Shown one piece after another: positions 1 to 8,233 of a stretch of 53,686 nt of DNA. The stretch lies in assembly GCF_015523185.1 (NCBI RefSeq), contig NZ_WAKV01000078.1, positions 1-53,686 of the forward strand. The letters run 5' to 3'. Positions within the stretch are counted from its first letter, which is position 1, and each line of letters opens with the position of its first letter. The position numbers and the translations under genes are program-made. A model generated the notes under the pieces. The model saw only the letters and a list, made by a program, of their open reading frames with translations. It had not been told where the DNA came from and ran no database searches. This DNA is from Thermococcus sp. (lineage in GTDB: Archaea; Methanobacteriota_B; Thermococci; Thermococcales; Thermococcaceae).

Positions 1-1204
1 AGGTTATAACTGAGAACGGCCTCTCGGAGACGGAACGGCCCATCCTTATCTCGTAGCCCTCAACGACCATTCCCTTAGCTCTCTCCCAGAGGACTTCAGC
101 CTTCAGATGGTTCGTCCGCTTTTCCCTCGTGAAGACGGTTTTCGCTGGAAGGAGTCCGATACCCTTAACCCTTCCGCGCTTCGATTCGACCTTGTCTATA
201 ATCTCCTCCCCAAGCATCTGGAAACCGCCACATATTCCGACGACGAAAGCCCCTTCGCGGTGGGCCTGAATTATAGCCTCCTCAATGCCATTCTCGCGCA
301 TCCAGAGTAAATCTTCAACCGTGTTCTTGCTCCCGGGAATTATGATGACGTCGCCCTTTATTTCCTCGGCTCTGGTAACGTAGTCAACGCCGTTGGCCCA
401 GTGGAGCGGTTCAAAATCGGTGAAGTTGCTTATGTGAGGGAGCTTAACTATCTGGATGTGAAGCTTGCCCTTAACCTTCGGGAACTGAGTTAAGGAGTCT
501 TCCTCTGGTAGGTGGTGCTCAACGTAGGGGATAACTCCAAGGGTCGGCTTCCCGTAGCGCTTCTCAAGGTACTCAAAGCCCGGCTTTAGGAGGGACGCAT
601 CACCGCGGAACTTGTTGAAGACGAAGCCCATCACAAGTTCCCGCTCTTCTTTGCTCAGAAGCTCCATCGTGCCGACTATCGAGGCGAAACTACCCCCTCT
701 ATCAATATCAGTAACGAGGATAACCCTCGCGTTGGCGTGTTTTGCCACTCGCATGTTGGCTATGTCGTAGTCCTTCAGGTTTATCTCCACTGGACTGCCG
801 GCGCCTTCGATTAGAACGAGGTCGTGCTTCTCCTTCAGCTCGTCGAGGACCCTCATTGCCTTTCGGAAAAACTCTTCCTTCCGCGAGAGCATGTAGTCTC
901 TGGCTGAGACACTACCTATGGGTTTTCCCATGAAGACGACTTGGCTCCTCATGTTTCCTTCGGGCTTGAGAAGGATTGGGTTAAACTTCACGCTCGGCTT
1001 CTTTCTGCAGGCTATCGCCTGAAGGTACTGGGCGCGGCTTATCTCACCACCTTCGATGCTCGGCGCCGAATTGAGGCTCATGTTCTGGCTCTTGAAGGGA
1101 ACGACGTCGTAGCCGAGGTTAGAGAAAATCCTGCATAATGCAGTGACAAGGAGAGACTTACCTGCCCCAGATGATGTCCCCTGAACCATCAAGGCCTTTC
1201 CCAT
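1..1204 (-). CDS. cobQ: cobyric acid synthase (CobQ/CbiP), 3' end cut by window edge
   Basis: The reading frame runs from an ATG at 1204 off the left edge, giving about 401 codons; the family is usually near 480, so some 80 C-terminal residues are missing. The N-terminus has the dethiobiotin-synthetase-like P-loop GTSSGAGKS (residues 9-17), followed by family stretches [10 protein letters not shown] and EGAGSP. A class I glutamine amidotransferase domain follows, with nucleophile motif [10 protein letters not shown] near position 230. Known role: glutamine- and ATP-dependent amidation of the corrin side chains of adenosylcobyric acid a,c-diamide. GGTGGG four bases upstream supports the start. 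It is divergent from a CobT-like gene, which fits cobamide synthesis or salvage in Thermococcales. Confidence 0.93.
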   Translation of the reverse strand, partial: MGKALMVQGTSSGAGKSLLVTALCRIFSNLGYDVVPFKSQNMSLNSAPSIEGGEISRAQYLQAIACRKKPSVKFNPILLKPEGNMRSQVVFMGKPIGSVSARDYMLSRKEEFFRKAMRVLDELKEKHDLVLIEGAGSPVEINLKDYDIANMRVAKHANARVILVTDIDRGGSFASIVGTMELLSKEERELVMGFVFNKFRGDASLLKPGFEYLEKRYGKPTLGVIPYVEHHLPEEDSLTQFPKVKGKLHIQIVKLPHISNFTDFEPLHWANGVDYVTRAEEIKGDVIIIPGSKNTVEDLLWMRENGIEEAIIQAHREGAFVVGICGGFQMLGEEIIDKVESKRGRVKGIGLLPAKTVFTREKRTNHLKAEVLWERAKGMVVEGYEIRMGRSVSERPFSVIT

Positions 1205-1272
1205 TTTCCCACCAAGGAACATTGGCCGAAGGCCATATAAACCCTTGGATAAAACCTCCAGCGGTGGTCGAA
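1205..1272. promoter_or_regulatory. divergent cobQ / cobT-like promoter region
   Basis: This 68-base spacer separates two divergent cobamide genes. It holds AT-rich TATA-like tracts (ATATAAA near 1236, GGATAAAAC near 1247) and the ribosome binding site GGTGG at 1263-1267 for the rightward gene. I see no palindrome. Confidence 0.5.
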
Positions 1273-2274
1273 GTGGAGAGCCTTTTCCTTCTCGTCTTGG
1301 GAAACACCGAGATAAGCACAGTCCCGGGAATAAGCGTGGCCGGAGCAACGCCCGAACTAACGAAGCTAACACCGGTTGCCGATGCCGAATACCTCTTTCA
1401 CGAGAAGCCTCTAACGATTGATGTCATCCCTGTAACGCCTGAGGGTCATCCAACTCCTGCAATAATCGCCAAAGCATCTAAAGAGCTGGCAAACTTCCCG
1501 GTTCTTGTGGTTCGTGGGGGGACTTATTTAGCACCCCTCGTTCCTCACGTTCATATAAGCAACGCCGTCGGGCGGGACTTTAGAAAGGAGCCAGCTTTAC
1601 CTGAGTTCGGTGAGATAATAAGGCGTGCCAAGCTTTTCGGAGAGGAACTGAACAAGATGTCACTCAAGGAACTCGTTATCGGAGAATCAACACCCGGAGG
1701 AACGACAACCGCCCAAGCAGTCCTCTGGGCACTCGGTTACGAAGCCAGGACCTCCTCGGCCTCGCCGGACAACCCTCAGAGTCTAAAGGAGCGGGTAATC
1801 AGCGAAGCTTTCAAGCGAGCTGGCATTGAAAAGGGTCAGTTGAAGGGTAATCCCCTCGAGGCACTGAGACAGTTCGGCGACCCGATGATGGCAACGGTGG
1901 TAGGCCTGGCATTGGGCTTCAGGAAGAATATCGTCCTTGCCGGCGGAACCCAGATGTTAGCGGTTTCTGCCCTGCTAAAGGCCCTCGGTGAGGATTTGAG
2001 TCGCTTCATGATAGCAACCACTAAGTGGGTGGTCAATGATAGGAGTGCGACCTTCTTGGATACGGCCAAAGAGATAGGGATAGTAACGTATTCTGCTGAC
2101 CTCGACTTCTCGAAGAGCGAGTTCAAAGGTTTGAGGGACTACGAGAAGGGCTACGTCAAGGAAGGAGTTGGCGCTGGAGGAGCAACTTGGTTGGCTGTGA
2201 AGGCTGGCTTCTCGCCGAAAGAGGTTAGCGAAAAGGTCGAGGAGCTTTACAAGAGACTCATGGAGATGCGGTAA
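1273..2274 (+). CDS. cobT: CobT-like nicotinate-nucleotide phosphoribosyltransferase family protein (UPF0284)
   Basis: A 333-residue protein of the archaeal family related to nicotinate-nucleotide:dimethylbenzimidazole phosphoribosyltransferase. Recognisable family stretches are [12 protein letters not shown] at the N-terminus, [47 protein letters not shown] in the middle and [10 protein letters not shown]. The likely job is activation of the lower-ligand base for cobamide assembly. The start is GTG 1273, preceded by GGTGG with five-base spacing; a longer frame from 1171 would run into divergent cobQ and lacks a ribosome site. Function rests on family assignment and on the cobQ neighbour. Confidence 0.85.
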   Translation: MESLFLLVLGNTEISTVPGISVAGATPELTKLTPVADAEYLFHEKPLTIDVIPVTPEGHPTPAIIAKASKELANFPVLVVRGGTYLAPLVPHVHISNAVGRDFRKEPALPEFGEIIRRAKLFGEELNKMSLKELVIGESTPGGTTTAQAVLWALGYEARTSSASPDNPQSLKERVISEAFKRAGIEKGQLKGNPLEALRQFGDPMMATVVGLALGFRKNIVLAGGTQMLAVSALLKALGEDLSRFMIATTKWVVNDRSATFLDTAKEIGIVTYSADLDFSKSEFKGLRDYEKGYVKEGVGAGGATWLAVKAGFSPKEVSEKVEELYKRLMEMR

Positions 2275-2392
2275 TTTCTATGGTTCTCTTCTGCCTTTTT
2301 GCAAAAGGGCATGATAACCTGTATATTAAAACCTTAGAAACTGAGAGAACATAGGAACTTAAGATTTGAGAAATAACTCGGAGGATGATACC

Positions 2393-3133
2393 ATGTTGCT
2401 CTCGGAGATAAAGAAAAGGGCCTTAAAGCTGATTGATGACCTTGAGCTGGTGGACTTCGGCTTTGCCTTACCTTACACATGGGTTTTACTCAAAGGACCG
2501 GAGGGAAAGGCCCTCGGCGTCGCGATGACCCTGCCGGAGGAGGTTCAGCGTTACAGGAACTCGATAGGCGAGCCTTCACTCAATGCCTTCATCGAAAAGG
2601 CCGACAGCCTAAACGTCATCGAGAGGACCTTAGGGCTGGCCGCCATCAACGCGGTTTCACAGTATTACATTGACCTGAGCGATGCTGAATTTGCCGACGT
2701 TCTTGAACTCCTGCCCGAAAACGCCGGTAAAATTGCCCTAATAGGCAACATGCCACCCCTAGCGAGAGAACTTCGAAATAAGGGCTATGAGATATACGTA
2801 TTCGAGCGGAACGCCAAGCTCTGGGATAGAGATACTTACAGCGACGCTTTGGAGTACCACCTTCTCCCCGAGATGGACGCGGTCATAGCGAGCGCCAGCT
2901 GTTTGGTCAACGGGACCATAGACCTTCTGTTAGATAGGGCGAAGAAGACTGAGCTCTTCGTTCTCACGGGCCCAACGGGTCAGCTCCTGCCGGAGTTTCT
3001 GAGGGGGACAGGGGTTACACACCTGGCCGCGATGAAGGTGATAAACCTTAAGAGAGCCCTCCTAGGGTTGAAGCTCGGCTCCTTCAGGGGCTTCGAGGAG
3101 GGGAACAGGAAGTACGTCGTTAAGGTGCCCTGA
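2393..3133 (+). CDS. DUF364 / DUF4213 family protein (putative metal chelation)
   Basis: A 246-residue cytosolic protein. The N-terminal part (about 1-95) resembles DUF4213 and the C-terminal part (about 110-245) resembles DUF364, a Rossmann-like domain with GKIALIGNMPPL, VIASASCLVNGTID and VLTGPTGQLLPE. Pfam labels the family 'putative heavy-metal chelation'; the biochemical role is not settled. Start ATG 2393 has GGAGG at 2380-2384. It lies just after the cobamide genes in the same direction, so a link to cobalt or corrinoid handling is possible but inferred only. A TATA-like GTATATTAAAA near 2321 suggests its own promoter. Confidence 0.75.
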   Translation: MLLSEIKKRALKLIDDLELVDFGFALPYTWVLLKGPEGKALGVAMTLPEEVQRYRNSIGEPSLNAFIEKADSLNVIERTLGLAAINAVSQYYIDLSDAEFADVLELLPENAGKIALIGNMPPLARELRNKGYEIYVFERNAKLWDRDTYSDALEYHLLPEMDAVIASASCLVNGTIDLLLDRAKKTELFVLTGPTGQLLPEFLRGTGVTHLAAMKVINLKRALLGLKLGSFRGFEEGNRKYVVKVP

Positions 3134-3149
3134 GTTTCGCAGTGGTTCC

Positions 3150-3197
3150 GCTAAATTTATATTCCCAGCTAGATGTATACATTCCGGGGGTGGTACT
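3150..3197 (+). promoter_or_regulatory. TATA box and ribosome site for the secreted protein at 3198
   Basis: TAAATTTATATT at 3152-3163 is a good archaeal TATA box placed to start transcription near 3185. GGGGGTGGT lies just before ATG 3198. Confidence 0.5.
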
Positions 3198-3608
3198 ATG
3201 AAGAGAATTGCATTCGTGCTGTTCGGAATTCTCCTCCTTGGTGCTATCGTTCCACAGGCTGGTGCAATCCCTGTGACTGGAAACAAGGGCATTTCACCAA
3301 CACTCATAATGACCCTAACGTACTTCTACTACAGGAACTACAACGCCCTCCTTCCAGAGTTCAACGCCACCTACCAGAAGGTCCTTAAGCTCGGCGTTGA
3401 CAACGAGACACTCTCCCAGGCGATGAGTCTCTACGCCAACGCCACGCTCTTTATGGAGAAGGCCACCAACTTCTCCGTCGGCGGAAACGTCCTTGCTAGC
3501 CTTGGAAGCTACCGGGTCATGATACTTGTCAGGAACGCCTACTTCTACCTCAGAGACGCCATCAGTGTCCTCACAAAAGCAATGGAGAACGAGACCACTG
3601 TAACGTGA
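3198..3608 (+). CDS. small secreted helical protein, function unknown
   Basis: A 136-residue protein with a clear Sec signal peptide: positive MKR, hydrophobic core to about residue 19, then an Ala-Gly-Ala cleavage region near 24. The mature part is predicted mostly helical and rich in Tyr, Asn and Leu, with several Asn-X-Ser/Thr sequons (NAT, NET, NFS). It contains no cysteine and no catalytic motif that I recognise. It has its own TATA box and is likely an extracytoplasmic protein restricted to Thermococcales; no function is proposed. Confidence 0.7.
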   Translation: MKRIAFVLFGILLLGAIVPQAGAIPVTGNKGISPTLIMTLTYFYYRNYNALLPEFNATYQKVLKLGVDNETLSQAMSLYANATLFMEKATNFSVGGNVLASLGSYRVMILVRNAYFYLRDAISVLTKAMENETTVT

Positions 3609-3673
3609 AGTGCCCTTCTTAGAGGGAGTAACTTTTTAACCTCCCTTTTCAATTTTAACCCCGGAGGTAAAAG

Positions 3674-4930
3674 ATGCCGAGGGGAATCTACGAATGCCTT
3701 AACTGCGGTTACCGCGAGGAGAGGGACTCCAGTGAACCCATTCTTGAAGGTTCCTGTCCTCGATGCGGCGGCGACATGATTCTTGTTGGCTATTCCTTCG
3801 ATTCAAAAGGCGGAATTAGTTTAACGTCCCCAGAGGACGTAACGTCTGCTTTGCCCCCCGAGGTTGAAGCCAAGTTGAGGACTTTCTATGACCTCGATTT
3901 CGCGGGTTTTGATGGGAAGGTTTTTATCTTCGAGGTCAGGGAAATCCTGGAACCCAACTTTGAGAAAGTCCTCCGTGAGGTAGAGAGATTTGGCTACTGG
4001 TGTGCCCTTAAGAAGCGGGATGGTAAGGTTTTACTCTTTGTATTTCCCGCAGGAGAAGTGAAGCCGGACAATAGATGGCTCCCTTGGGTTTTCCTGCTCG
4101 CCACTATAGCCACGACCCTCTTTGCCGGTTACATGCTGGCCCTGAACTACATCTCGGTTCTTGACTACTACCATCTCCCCGGGATGAGGGACCCCTACCT
4201 GATAGCCCTTTCGTTTTCGGTTAGTGTTATGGCAATTCTTGGAACCCACGAGCTCGGGCACAAGATAGCGGCCGCTTACCATGGTGTCCGCGCTACGATG
4301 CCGTACTTCATACCCTTTCCCTTTAGCCTAATTGGAACCCTTGGCGCTGTAATCCGGGTTAAGTCTCCCCTTCCCACGAGAGACGCGGCGATAGACTTAG
4401 GTGTGAGCGGACCGATTGCGGGATTTCTGGTGGCTATTCCGGTGACAGCTATAGGAATTAAGCTCTCCGTGATTGTCCCATCAAGCTCGCTTCCCAGTTC
4501 GGAGGGAGGAATATACTTTGGGACGAACCTGCTCTTTGAACTTCTAACGAAGGTTGTACTCCACGTTCCTGAGGACTACGTTGTGTTCCTCCACCCGATT
4601 GCCATGGCCGGCTGGGTTGGACTGCTTGTAACCTTCCTGAACCTAATTCCCGTTGCCCAGCTCGACGGCGGCCATATTCTGAGGGCCTTCATCAGTGAGA
4701 AAACTCACAGGATAATAACCTATGCAACGGCCTTCGTTCTATTTGGGATGAGCTACCTCTGGAGCGGCTGGTTTATATGGGGTCTCCTGGTGTTGTTGAT
4801 TGGCTCCGCAGGCAATCCTGGGGCGTTGGATGAAGTTTCACCGGTGTCAAAGAAGAGAATAGCTCTGGCCGTAATTGCGGCGGTTATCTTCATTCTCACG
4901 GCGACACCAAGACCAATGTGGACTACTTAG
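3674..4930 (+). CDS. site-2 protease family (M50) metalloprotease with N-terminal zinc ribbon
   Basis: A 418-residue membrane protein. Residues 8-31 form a CxxC...CxxC zinc ribbon (C8, C11, C28, C31). After a soluble stretch to about 135 come several membrane helices carrying the M50 active-site motif HELGH (H192, E193, H196). The third metal ligand is in NLIPVAQLDGG (D331), which corresponds to the family NPxxDG motif. Family role: intramembrane cleavage of membrane proteins, often regulatory. The added zinc ribbon could recognise substrate, DNA or a partner (inference). The start is set by GGAGG upstream of ATG 3674. The 3' end overlaps the convergent HTH gene by eight bases. Confidence 0.85.
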   Translation: MPRGIYECLNCGYREERDSSEPILEGSCPRCGGDMILVGYSFDSKGGISLTSPEDVTSALPPEVEAKLRTFYDLDFAGFDGKVFIFEVREILEPNFEKVLREVERFGYWCALKKRDGKVLLFVFPAGEVKPDNRWLPWVFLLATIATTLFAGYMLALNYISVLDYYHLPGMRDPYLIALSFSVSVMAILGTHELGHKIAAAYHGVRATMPYFIPFPFSLIGTLGAVIRVKSPLPTRDAAIDLGVSGPIAGFLVAIPVTAIGIKLSVIVPSSSLPSSEGGIYFGTNLLFELLTKVVLHVPEDYVVFLHPIAMAGWVGLLVTFLNLIPVAQLDGGHILRAFISEKTHRIITYATAFVLFGMSYLWSGWFIWGLLVLLIGSAGNPGALDEVSPVSKKRIALAVIAAVIFILTATPRPMWTT

Positions 4931-5483
4931 ATTTGCCGGCCTCCTTGAGTATCTGCTCAATGTCGTAGTATATTGAGTCCCTGGAAACGCCGAACACCCT
5001 TGCGAGCTCCGAGATGTTAAGGACCTTGGGGTTGTAGTTGAATGCCTCCAAGACCATCGCTATCAGCTTTCTCCTCTCTTTTAGAGTGTATTCTTCGATG
5101 GACTTTCGTCTCTCAAAGACGTTGTAGACCACTACACTAACGGCGTATGTCCTCCTCGTCACGGGGGTTGTGTATGTTTTTACCTCAAATTCGACTATTT
5201 TGCCATTTTCGGGAATCACTGGGTTAAGTTTTTCAAGGGTTTTGTTGATTGCGTCCTCCTTGTTTCTGCCGGAGGAAAAATCGGCTCTCACGACCTTGTG
5301 GGCTGTTAGAGACTTGTCAATGACTAGCACCACACCCAGGTTCATAAATGCTCCAAAGCTCAAATGTATCTTTGCAGAATTTACAAAACCCGGAAGATCT
5401 CGTAAGATATTTTCTGATTTTTTGTTGATTTCTCCAATGCAATCTTCAATGCTCGATGATTCACAGTGAAAACTTACTAACAT
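4923..5483 (-). CDS. HTH-domain protein, probable transcriptional regulator
   Basis: A 186-residue protein. The C-terminal 45 residues form a helix-turn-helix of HTH_11/DeoR-like type (ISELARVFGVSRDSIYYDIE). The N-terminal ~140 residues are a mixed alpha/beta domain that I do not recognise and that may sense a ligand. The start is ATG 5483 with GGGGTG upstream. The gene is divergent from a class III signal-peptide pilin gene, and the shared spacer has an inverted repeat, so it may control itself and the pilins (inference). Confidence 0.65.
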   Translation of the reverse strand: MLVSFHCESSSIEDCIGEINKKSENILRDLPGFVNSAKIHLSFGAFMNLGVVLVIDKSLTAHKVVRADFSSGRNKEDAINKTLEKLNPVIPENGKIVEFEVKTYTTPVTRRTYAVSVVVYNVFERRKSIEEYTLKERRKLIAMVLEAFNYNPKVLNISELARVFGVSRDSIYYDIEQILKEAGKSK

Positions 5484-5507
5484 AAGAGAGCACCCCTTGG
5501 AGCCTTT

Positions 5508-5556
5508 GCAATATTGCGCATGCCTATACTCAGTATTGAGTAGAAAGATATATAAG
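5508..5556. promoter_or_regulatory. operator-like repeats and TATA box between HTH gene and pilin
   Basis: Two symmetric elements lie in the divergent spacer. GCAATATTGC (5508-5517) is a perfect 10-base palindrome, well placed to overlap the leftward promoter. TACTCA-gtat-TGAGTA (5527-5542) is a 6-4-6 inverted repeat just upstream of the rightward TATA box GATATATAAG (5548-5557). Confidence 0.5.
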
Positions 5557-5605
5557 CTTTTTTAGTCGAGTTTAAGTTGAAGTAACTCTCTGGAGGTGAT
5601 TTGCC

Positions 5606-5779
5606 ATGATGAGGAAGGCCCAGGGTGCAATTGAGTACCTCTTCATGATTGCCGCGGCGCTGGTTATAATCCTGATAGTTGTCAGGCAACTGCAGAACAG
5701 GGGTAAGACGGCTTCATCAACTGCCAACACAGCCGAGACTTCAATAAACAACACCCTTAACAGCATGCTCAGTGGATGA
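5606..5779 (+). CDS. class III signal peptide pilin-like protein
   Basis: A 57-residue protein too short for common ORF cut-offs. It starts MMRKAQGAIEYLF: a short basic leader, then Q-G-x-x-E and a ~18-residue hydrophobic helix. This is the class III signal peptide (DUF361) of archaeal type IV pilin-like proteins, in which a prepilin peptidase cuts in front of the Gln. The rest is a short Thr/Asn/Ser-rich tail. Ribosome site GGAGGTGAT lies at 5592-5600. It probably forms an adhesion pilus or pseudopilus subunit. Confidence 0.8.
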   Translation: MMRKAQGAIEYLFMIAAALVIILIVVRQLQNRGKTASSTANTAETSINNTLNSMLSG

Positions 5780-5840
5780 TGTGGGTGATTTTGTAAAGTG
5801 TTAGTTCCATTTTTAAATTTCTCTCTTAATGTTAATTTGT

Positions 5841-5887
5841 AAATATTTATAAGTGCACTGTATACAATATTTGGTCAGGGGTGCAAT
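5841..5887 (+). promoter_or_regulatory. promoter of second pilin-like gene
   Basis: ATTTATAAG at 5844-5852 is a strong TATA box inside a very AT-rich spacer, and AGGGGTG just before ATG 5888 is the ribosome site. The second pilin can therefore be made separately from the first. Confidence 0.5.
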
Positions 5888-6079
5888 ATGAGGCATAGTG
5901 CTCAGGCATCACTCGAGTATATATTTATGTTTGTACTTGCACTTGTTGTTATATACTTGGCATTAAAGGAGTTTATAGATCCTCGAACTGGCACTATACG
6001 GAAGGAAGGACAATTTGTAAATGCAACAATCGACAGGGTTAAAACTTCTCTAGATTCTATACTTTCTTCTGAACCATGA
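5888..6079 (+). CDS. class III signal peptide pilin-like protein
   Basis: A 63-residue protein with the same plan as its neighbour: MRHS leader, then Q-A-S-L-E-Y and a long hydrophobic helix to about residue 26. The Q-A-x-x-E form is a slight variant of Q-G-x-x-E. The tail of ~35 residues is polar. It is likely a second minor pilin cut by the archaeal prepilin peptidase. Its last 23 bases overlap the 3' end of the convergent glycosyltransferase gene. Confidence 0.72.
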   Translation: MRHSAQASLEYIFMFVLALVVIYLALKEFIDPRTGTIRKEGQFVNATIDRVKTSLDSILSSEP

Positions 6080-8228
6080 TTTGAAAAGGACCTCTTACTA
6101 GAATTTTATTTTCTGAGACATCAATTTTTCCTGTAAAGAGGAAACATATTTTCGGGGTGCAGAGAATTACGTTATTCACAGAACCTCTATCAATTGGGAC
6201 TCCTTCATGTAATATAATACCTTTAGAGATTGTAATCGTTGATATAACATTTGCAGGAAGAGATACATTGATTGAGTTATTACTGAGAACAATTTCCCCG
6301 TGGATTGTTTTGTTGTTTGTAATGGCTAATATATTGTACAAACTAGACTCATTATTATTTCTAAAAAGCTTTAAAAGTTGGGGGGATAAATTAAAATTAA
6401 TATTAATTTTGGTCATATTGTAATAAACATAGAGAGAAACCCTGTGGAGGTTGACTCTCCATGGATAAGTAGGTTTTTTAAAGGAAAATAAAGCGATAAT
6501 TTCCCCATCTTTTAAGGACTCTCCAAATAACAGAGTACCATTTTGGAGGGTGTAATTAAACAATAACCCATATACCCGTTGGAGGGGCTTGTTTTTCATC
6601 ATATTGAACATCCAAGTATCATAAATCACATAATCGGGAGAGTACTCTCTGGCTATATTTACTAAGTTGTACTTCCTAAGGTATCCTAGTCCAAAGGTAT
6701 CGACCATATATGGAACAACTTTGAGTTTCAGATAATACGCGTCCATAGGGTTAATCGAAAGGTATGTGCCATTTAACGCTTCTTTGTGGACGTAGTTTGA
6801 TAAGTCATTTCTGAGCTCTTTGGTGTGGGGAGCACAGGCTATCCTGAGGGCTCCCTTTGGGTAGTTATAAGCAATCCCTACGTTAATCAGTGTGAGGAGG
6901 AGAATTAGGGTCATGGTGATGCCAAGAATCTTTATCTCTAGTTGTTTGATTTCAACAACCCCTGAGAGGAGATACAAATAGGAGACTAATAACAGGGGAT
7001 ATATGAATCTTGGATTGGGAATTATGGGGACTGCAATCAGGTAGAATATCACGTTCAGGAAGAAAAGGGCTTTGAGAGGCTCGGAAAACTTAATTTTGTT
7101 TCCAAAAGCTTTAATGATTAGGACTGTTGCAACCAAAACAATAAGGGGGGCATAGTAAGCAAGAAGTTCGAGGGAAGATTTTTGAATATTGGACAAAATG
7201 TTTCCTATAATCCAGAAAATTCCGACGAAGGGATACCCCCTGCTGCTTTGCGCTATGTAAGTTTGATACACATAGTCAGGAGAAACCAGAACACCAAGTG
7301 GAACCTCTATTAAAGCCTTTGATATAATCACGAGGGAAATTAATACCGCTCCATAATTAATGACTCCCTTAAGTTCCTTGAGCGCGTGTTGGAGAGGTTG
7401 AAGATATTTGATGTTGATTACATAAACAGTTAAAAACACCCAGAGGAAAAGAAAAAGGATACACGTATATACGTGGCCGACCTTTGTTATGGGGTGTATT
7501 CCTGGGACACTGGCGATTATCCTAGTTACTTCCTGGGGATAAAGCGTGATTGCTGCCATAGAGATCATCGTCCAGAGCAGATAGGTGAGAGGGATGATAT
7601 ACGATTGCCGACGGGTTAGAACTTTTGTTCCTGACAATATCAGGTTTCTCAACTCCTCGGACTCGTAGAGAACCAAGAACACGAAAACTGCAAGAAGGTA
7701 AGGTATCATAGTAAATTTAGTGGATGTTCCAATAGATGCAATGATTATTGTTAGATATGCGTATAACCTTCTTTTCTCGTTAAGATATTTTGCGAGGAAC
7801 CAGAGGGAGAGGAGTGTGAAGAACTCAATCATGCTCTCGTGAAGAACGAGGGTGTTTACCTTAATGGCCAGAGGGTCCATTGCTATAAGAAATGCGAACG
7901 CCAGCCCGAGTTTTTCACCGGTTAATTCCCTTCCCGTGAGATAAGCTAGAAAAACTGATATTAATCCAAGGAAAAGCGAGAAAGCACGGCCTACTATATA
8001 GTTATCGCCGAAAAGTCTCAGCCAGCCGGCTAAGGTGTAGTAGTAGAGGGGGGGATGGACTGCAAAAATGTCCCTGTAGGGGAGAACTCCATGGTTGATG
8101 AGGCGGGCGATAAGAAGATACGTACCTTCATCATAATCAACATATGAGTTCATAACGGGTAGAAGAGGAAATCTAATTATTAATGTCAAAAAACATATCA
8201 GTAGCAGGTAAAATGAGAACTTCCTCAT
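6057..8228 (-). CDS. GT39/PMT_2-type membrane glycosyltransferase
   Basis: A 723-residue polytopic protein. The first ~450 residues carry about 11-13 membrane helices. The first external loop has DYDEGTYLLIA and HPPLYYYTLAGW, the acidic and HPPL motifs of PMT_2 / ArnT-like GT-C enzymes, which move a sugar from a lipid-phosphate donor. The C-terminal ~270 residues are a soluble extracytoplasmic domain with many Asn-X-Ser/Thr sequons. I chose ATG 8228 because GGGGTGA stands five bases before it; GTG 8237, overlapping the upstream stop, is the alternative. It is cotranscribed with the gene at 8234-10528 and strikingly AT-rich. Substrate unknown. Confidence 0.78.
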   Translation of the reverse strand: MRKFSFYLLLICFLTLIIRFPLLPVMNSYVDYDEGTYLLIARLINHGVLPYRDIFAVHPPLYYYTLAGWLRLFGDNYIVGRAFSLFLGLISVFLAYLTGRELTGEKLGLAFAFLIAMDPLAIKVNTLVLHESMIEFFTLLSLWFLAKYLNEKRRLYAYLTIIIASIGTSTKFTMIPYLLAVFVFLVLYESEELRNLILSGTKVLTRRQSYIIPLTYLLWTMISMAAITLYPQEVTRIIASVPGIHPITKVGHVYTCILFLFLWVFLTVYVINIKYLQPLQHALKELKGVINYGAVLISLVIISKALIEVPLGVLVSPDYVYQTYIAQSSRGYPFVGIFWIIGNILSNIQKSSLELLAYYAPLIVLVATVLIIKAFGNKIKFSEPLKALFFLNVIFYLIAVPIIPNPRFIYPLLLVSYLYLLSGVVEIKQLEIKILGITMTLILLLTLINVGIAYNYPKGALRIACAPHTKELRNDLSNYVHKEALNGTYLSINPMDAYYLKLKVVPYMVDTFGLGYLRKYNLVNIAREYSPDYVIYDTWMFNMMKNKPLQRVYGLLFNYTLQNGTLLFGESLKDGEIIALFSFKKPTYPWRVNLHRVSLYVYYNMTKININFNLSPQLLKLFRNNNESSLYNILAITNNKTIHGEIVLSNNSINVSLPANVISTITISKGIILHEGVPIDRGSVNNVILCTPKICFLFTGKIDVSENKILVRGPFQIMVQKKV

Positions 8229-8233
8229 GTTTT

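Noticed and set aside
1171-1272. Upstream start for the CobT-like gene
   Set aside because: It would overlap divergent cobQ and lacks a ribosome site. GTG 1273 with GGTGG is better supported and matches the family N-terminus.
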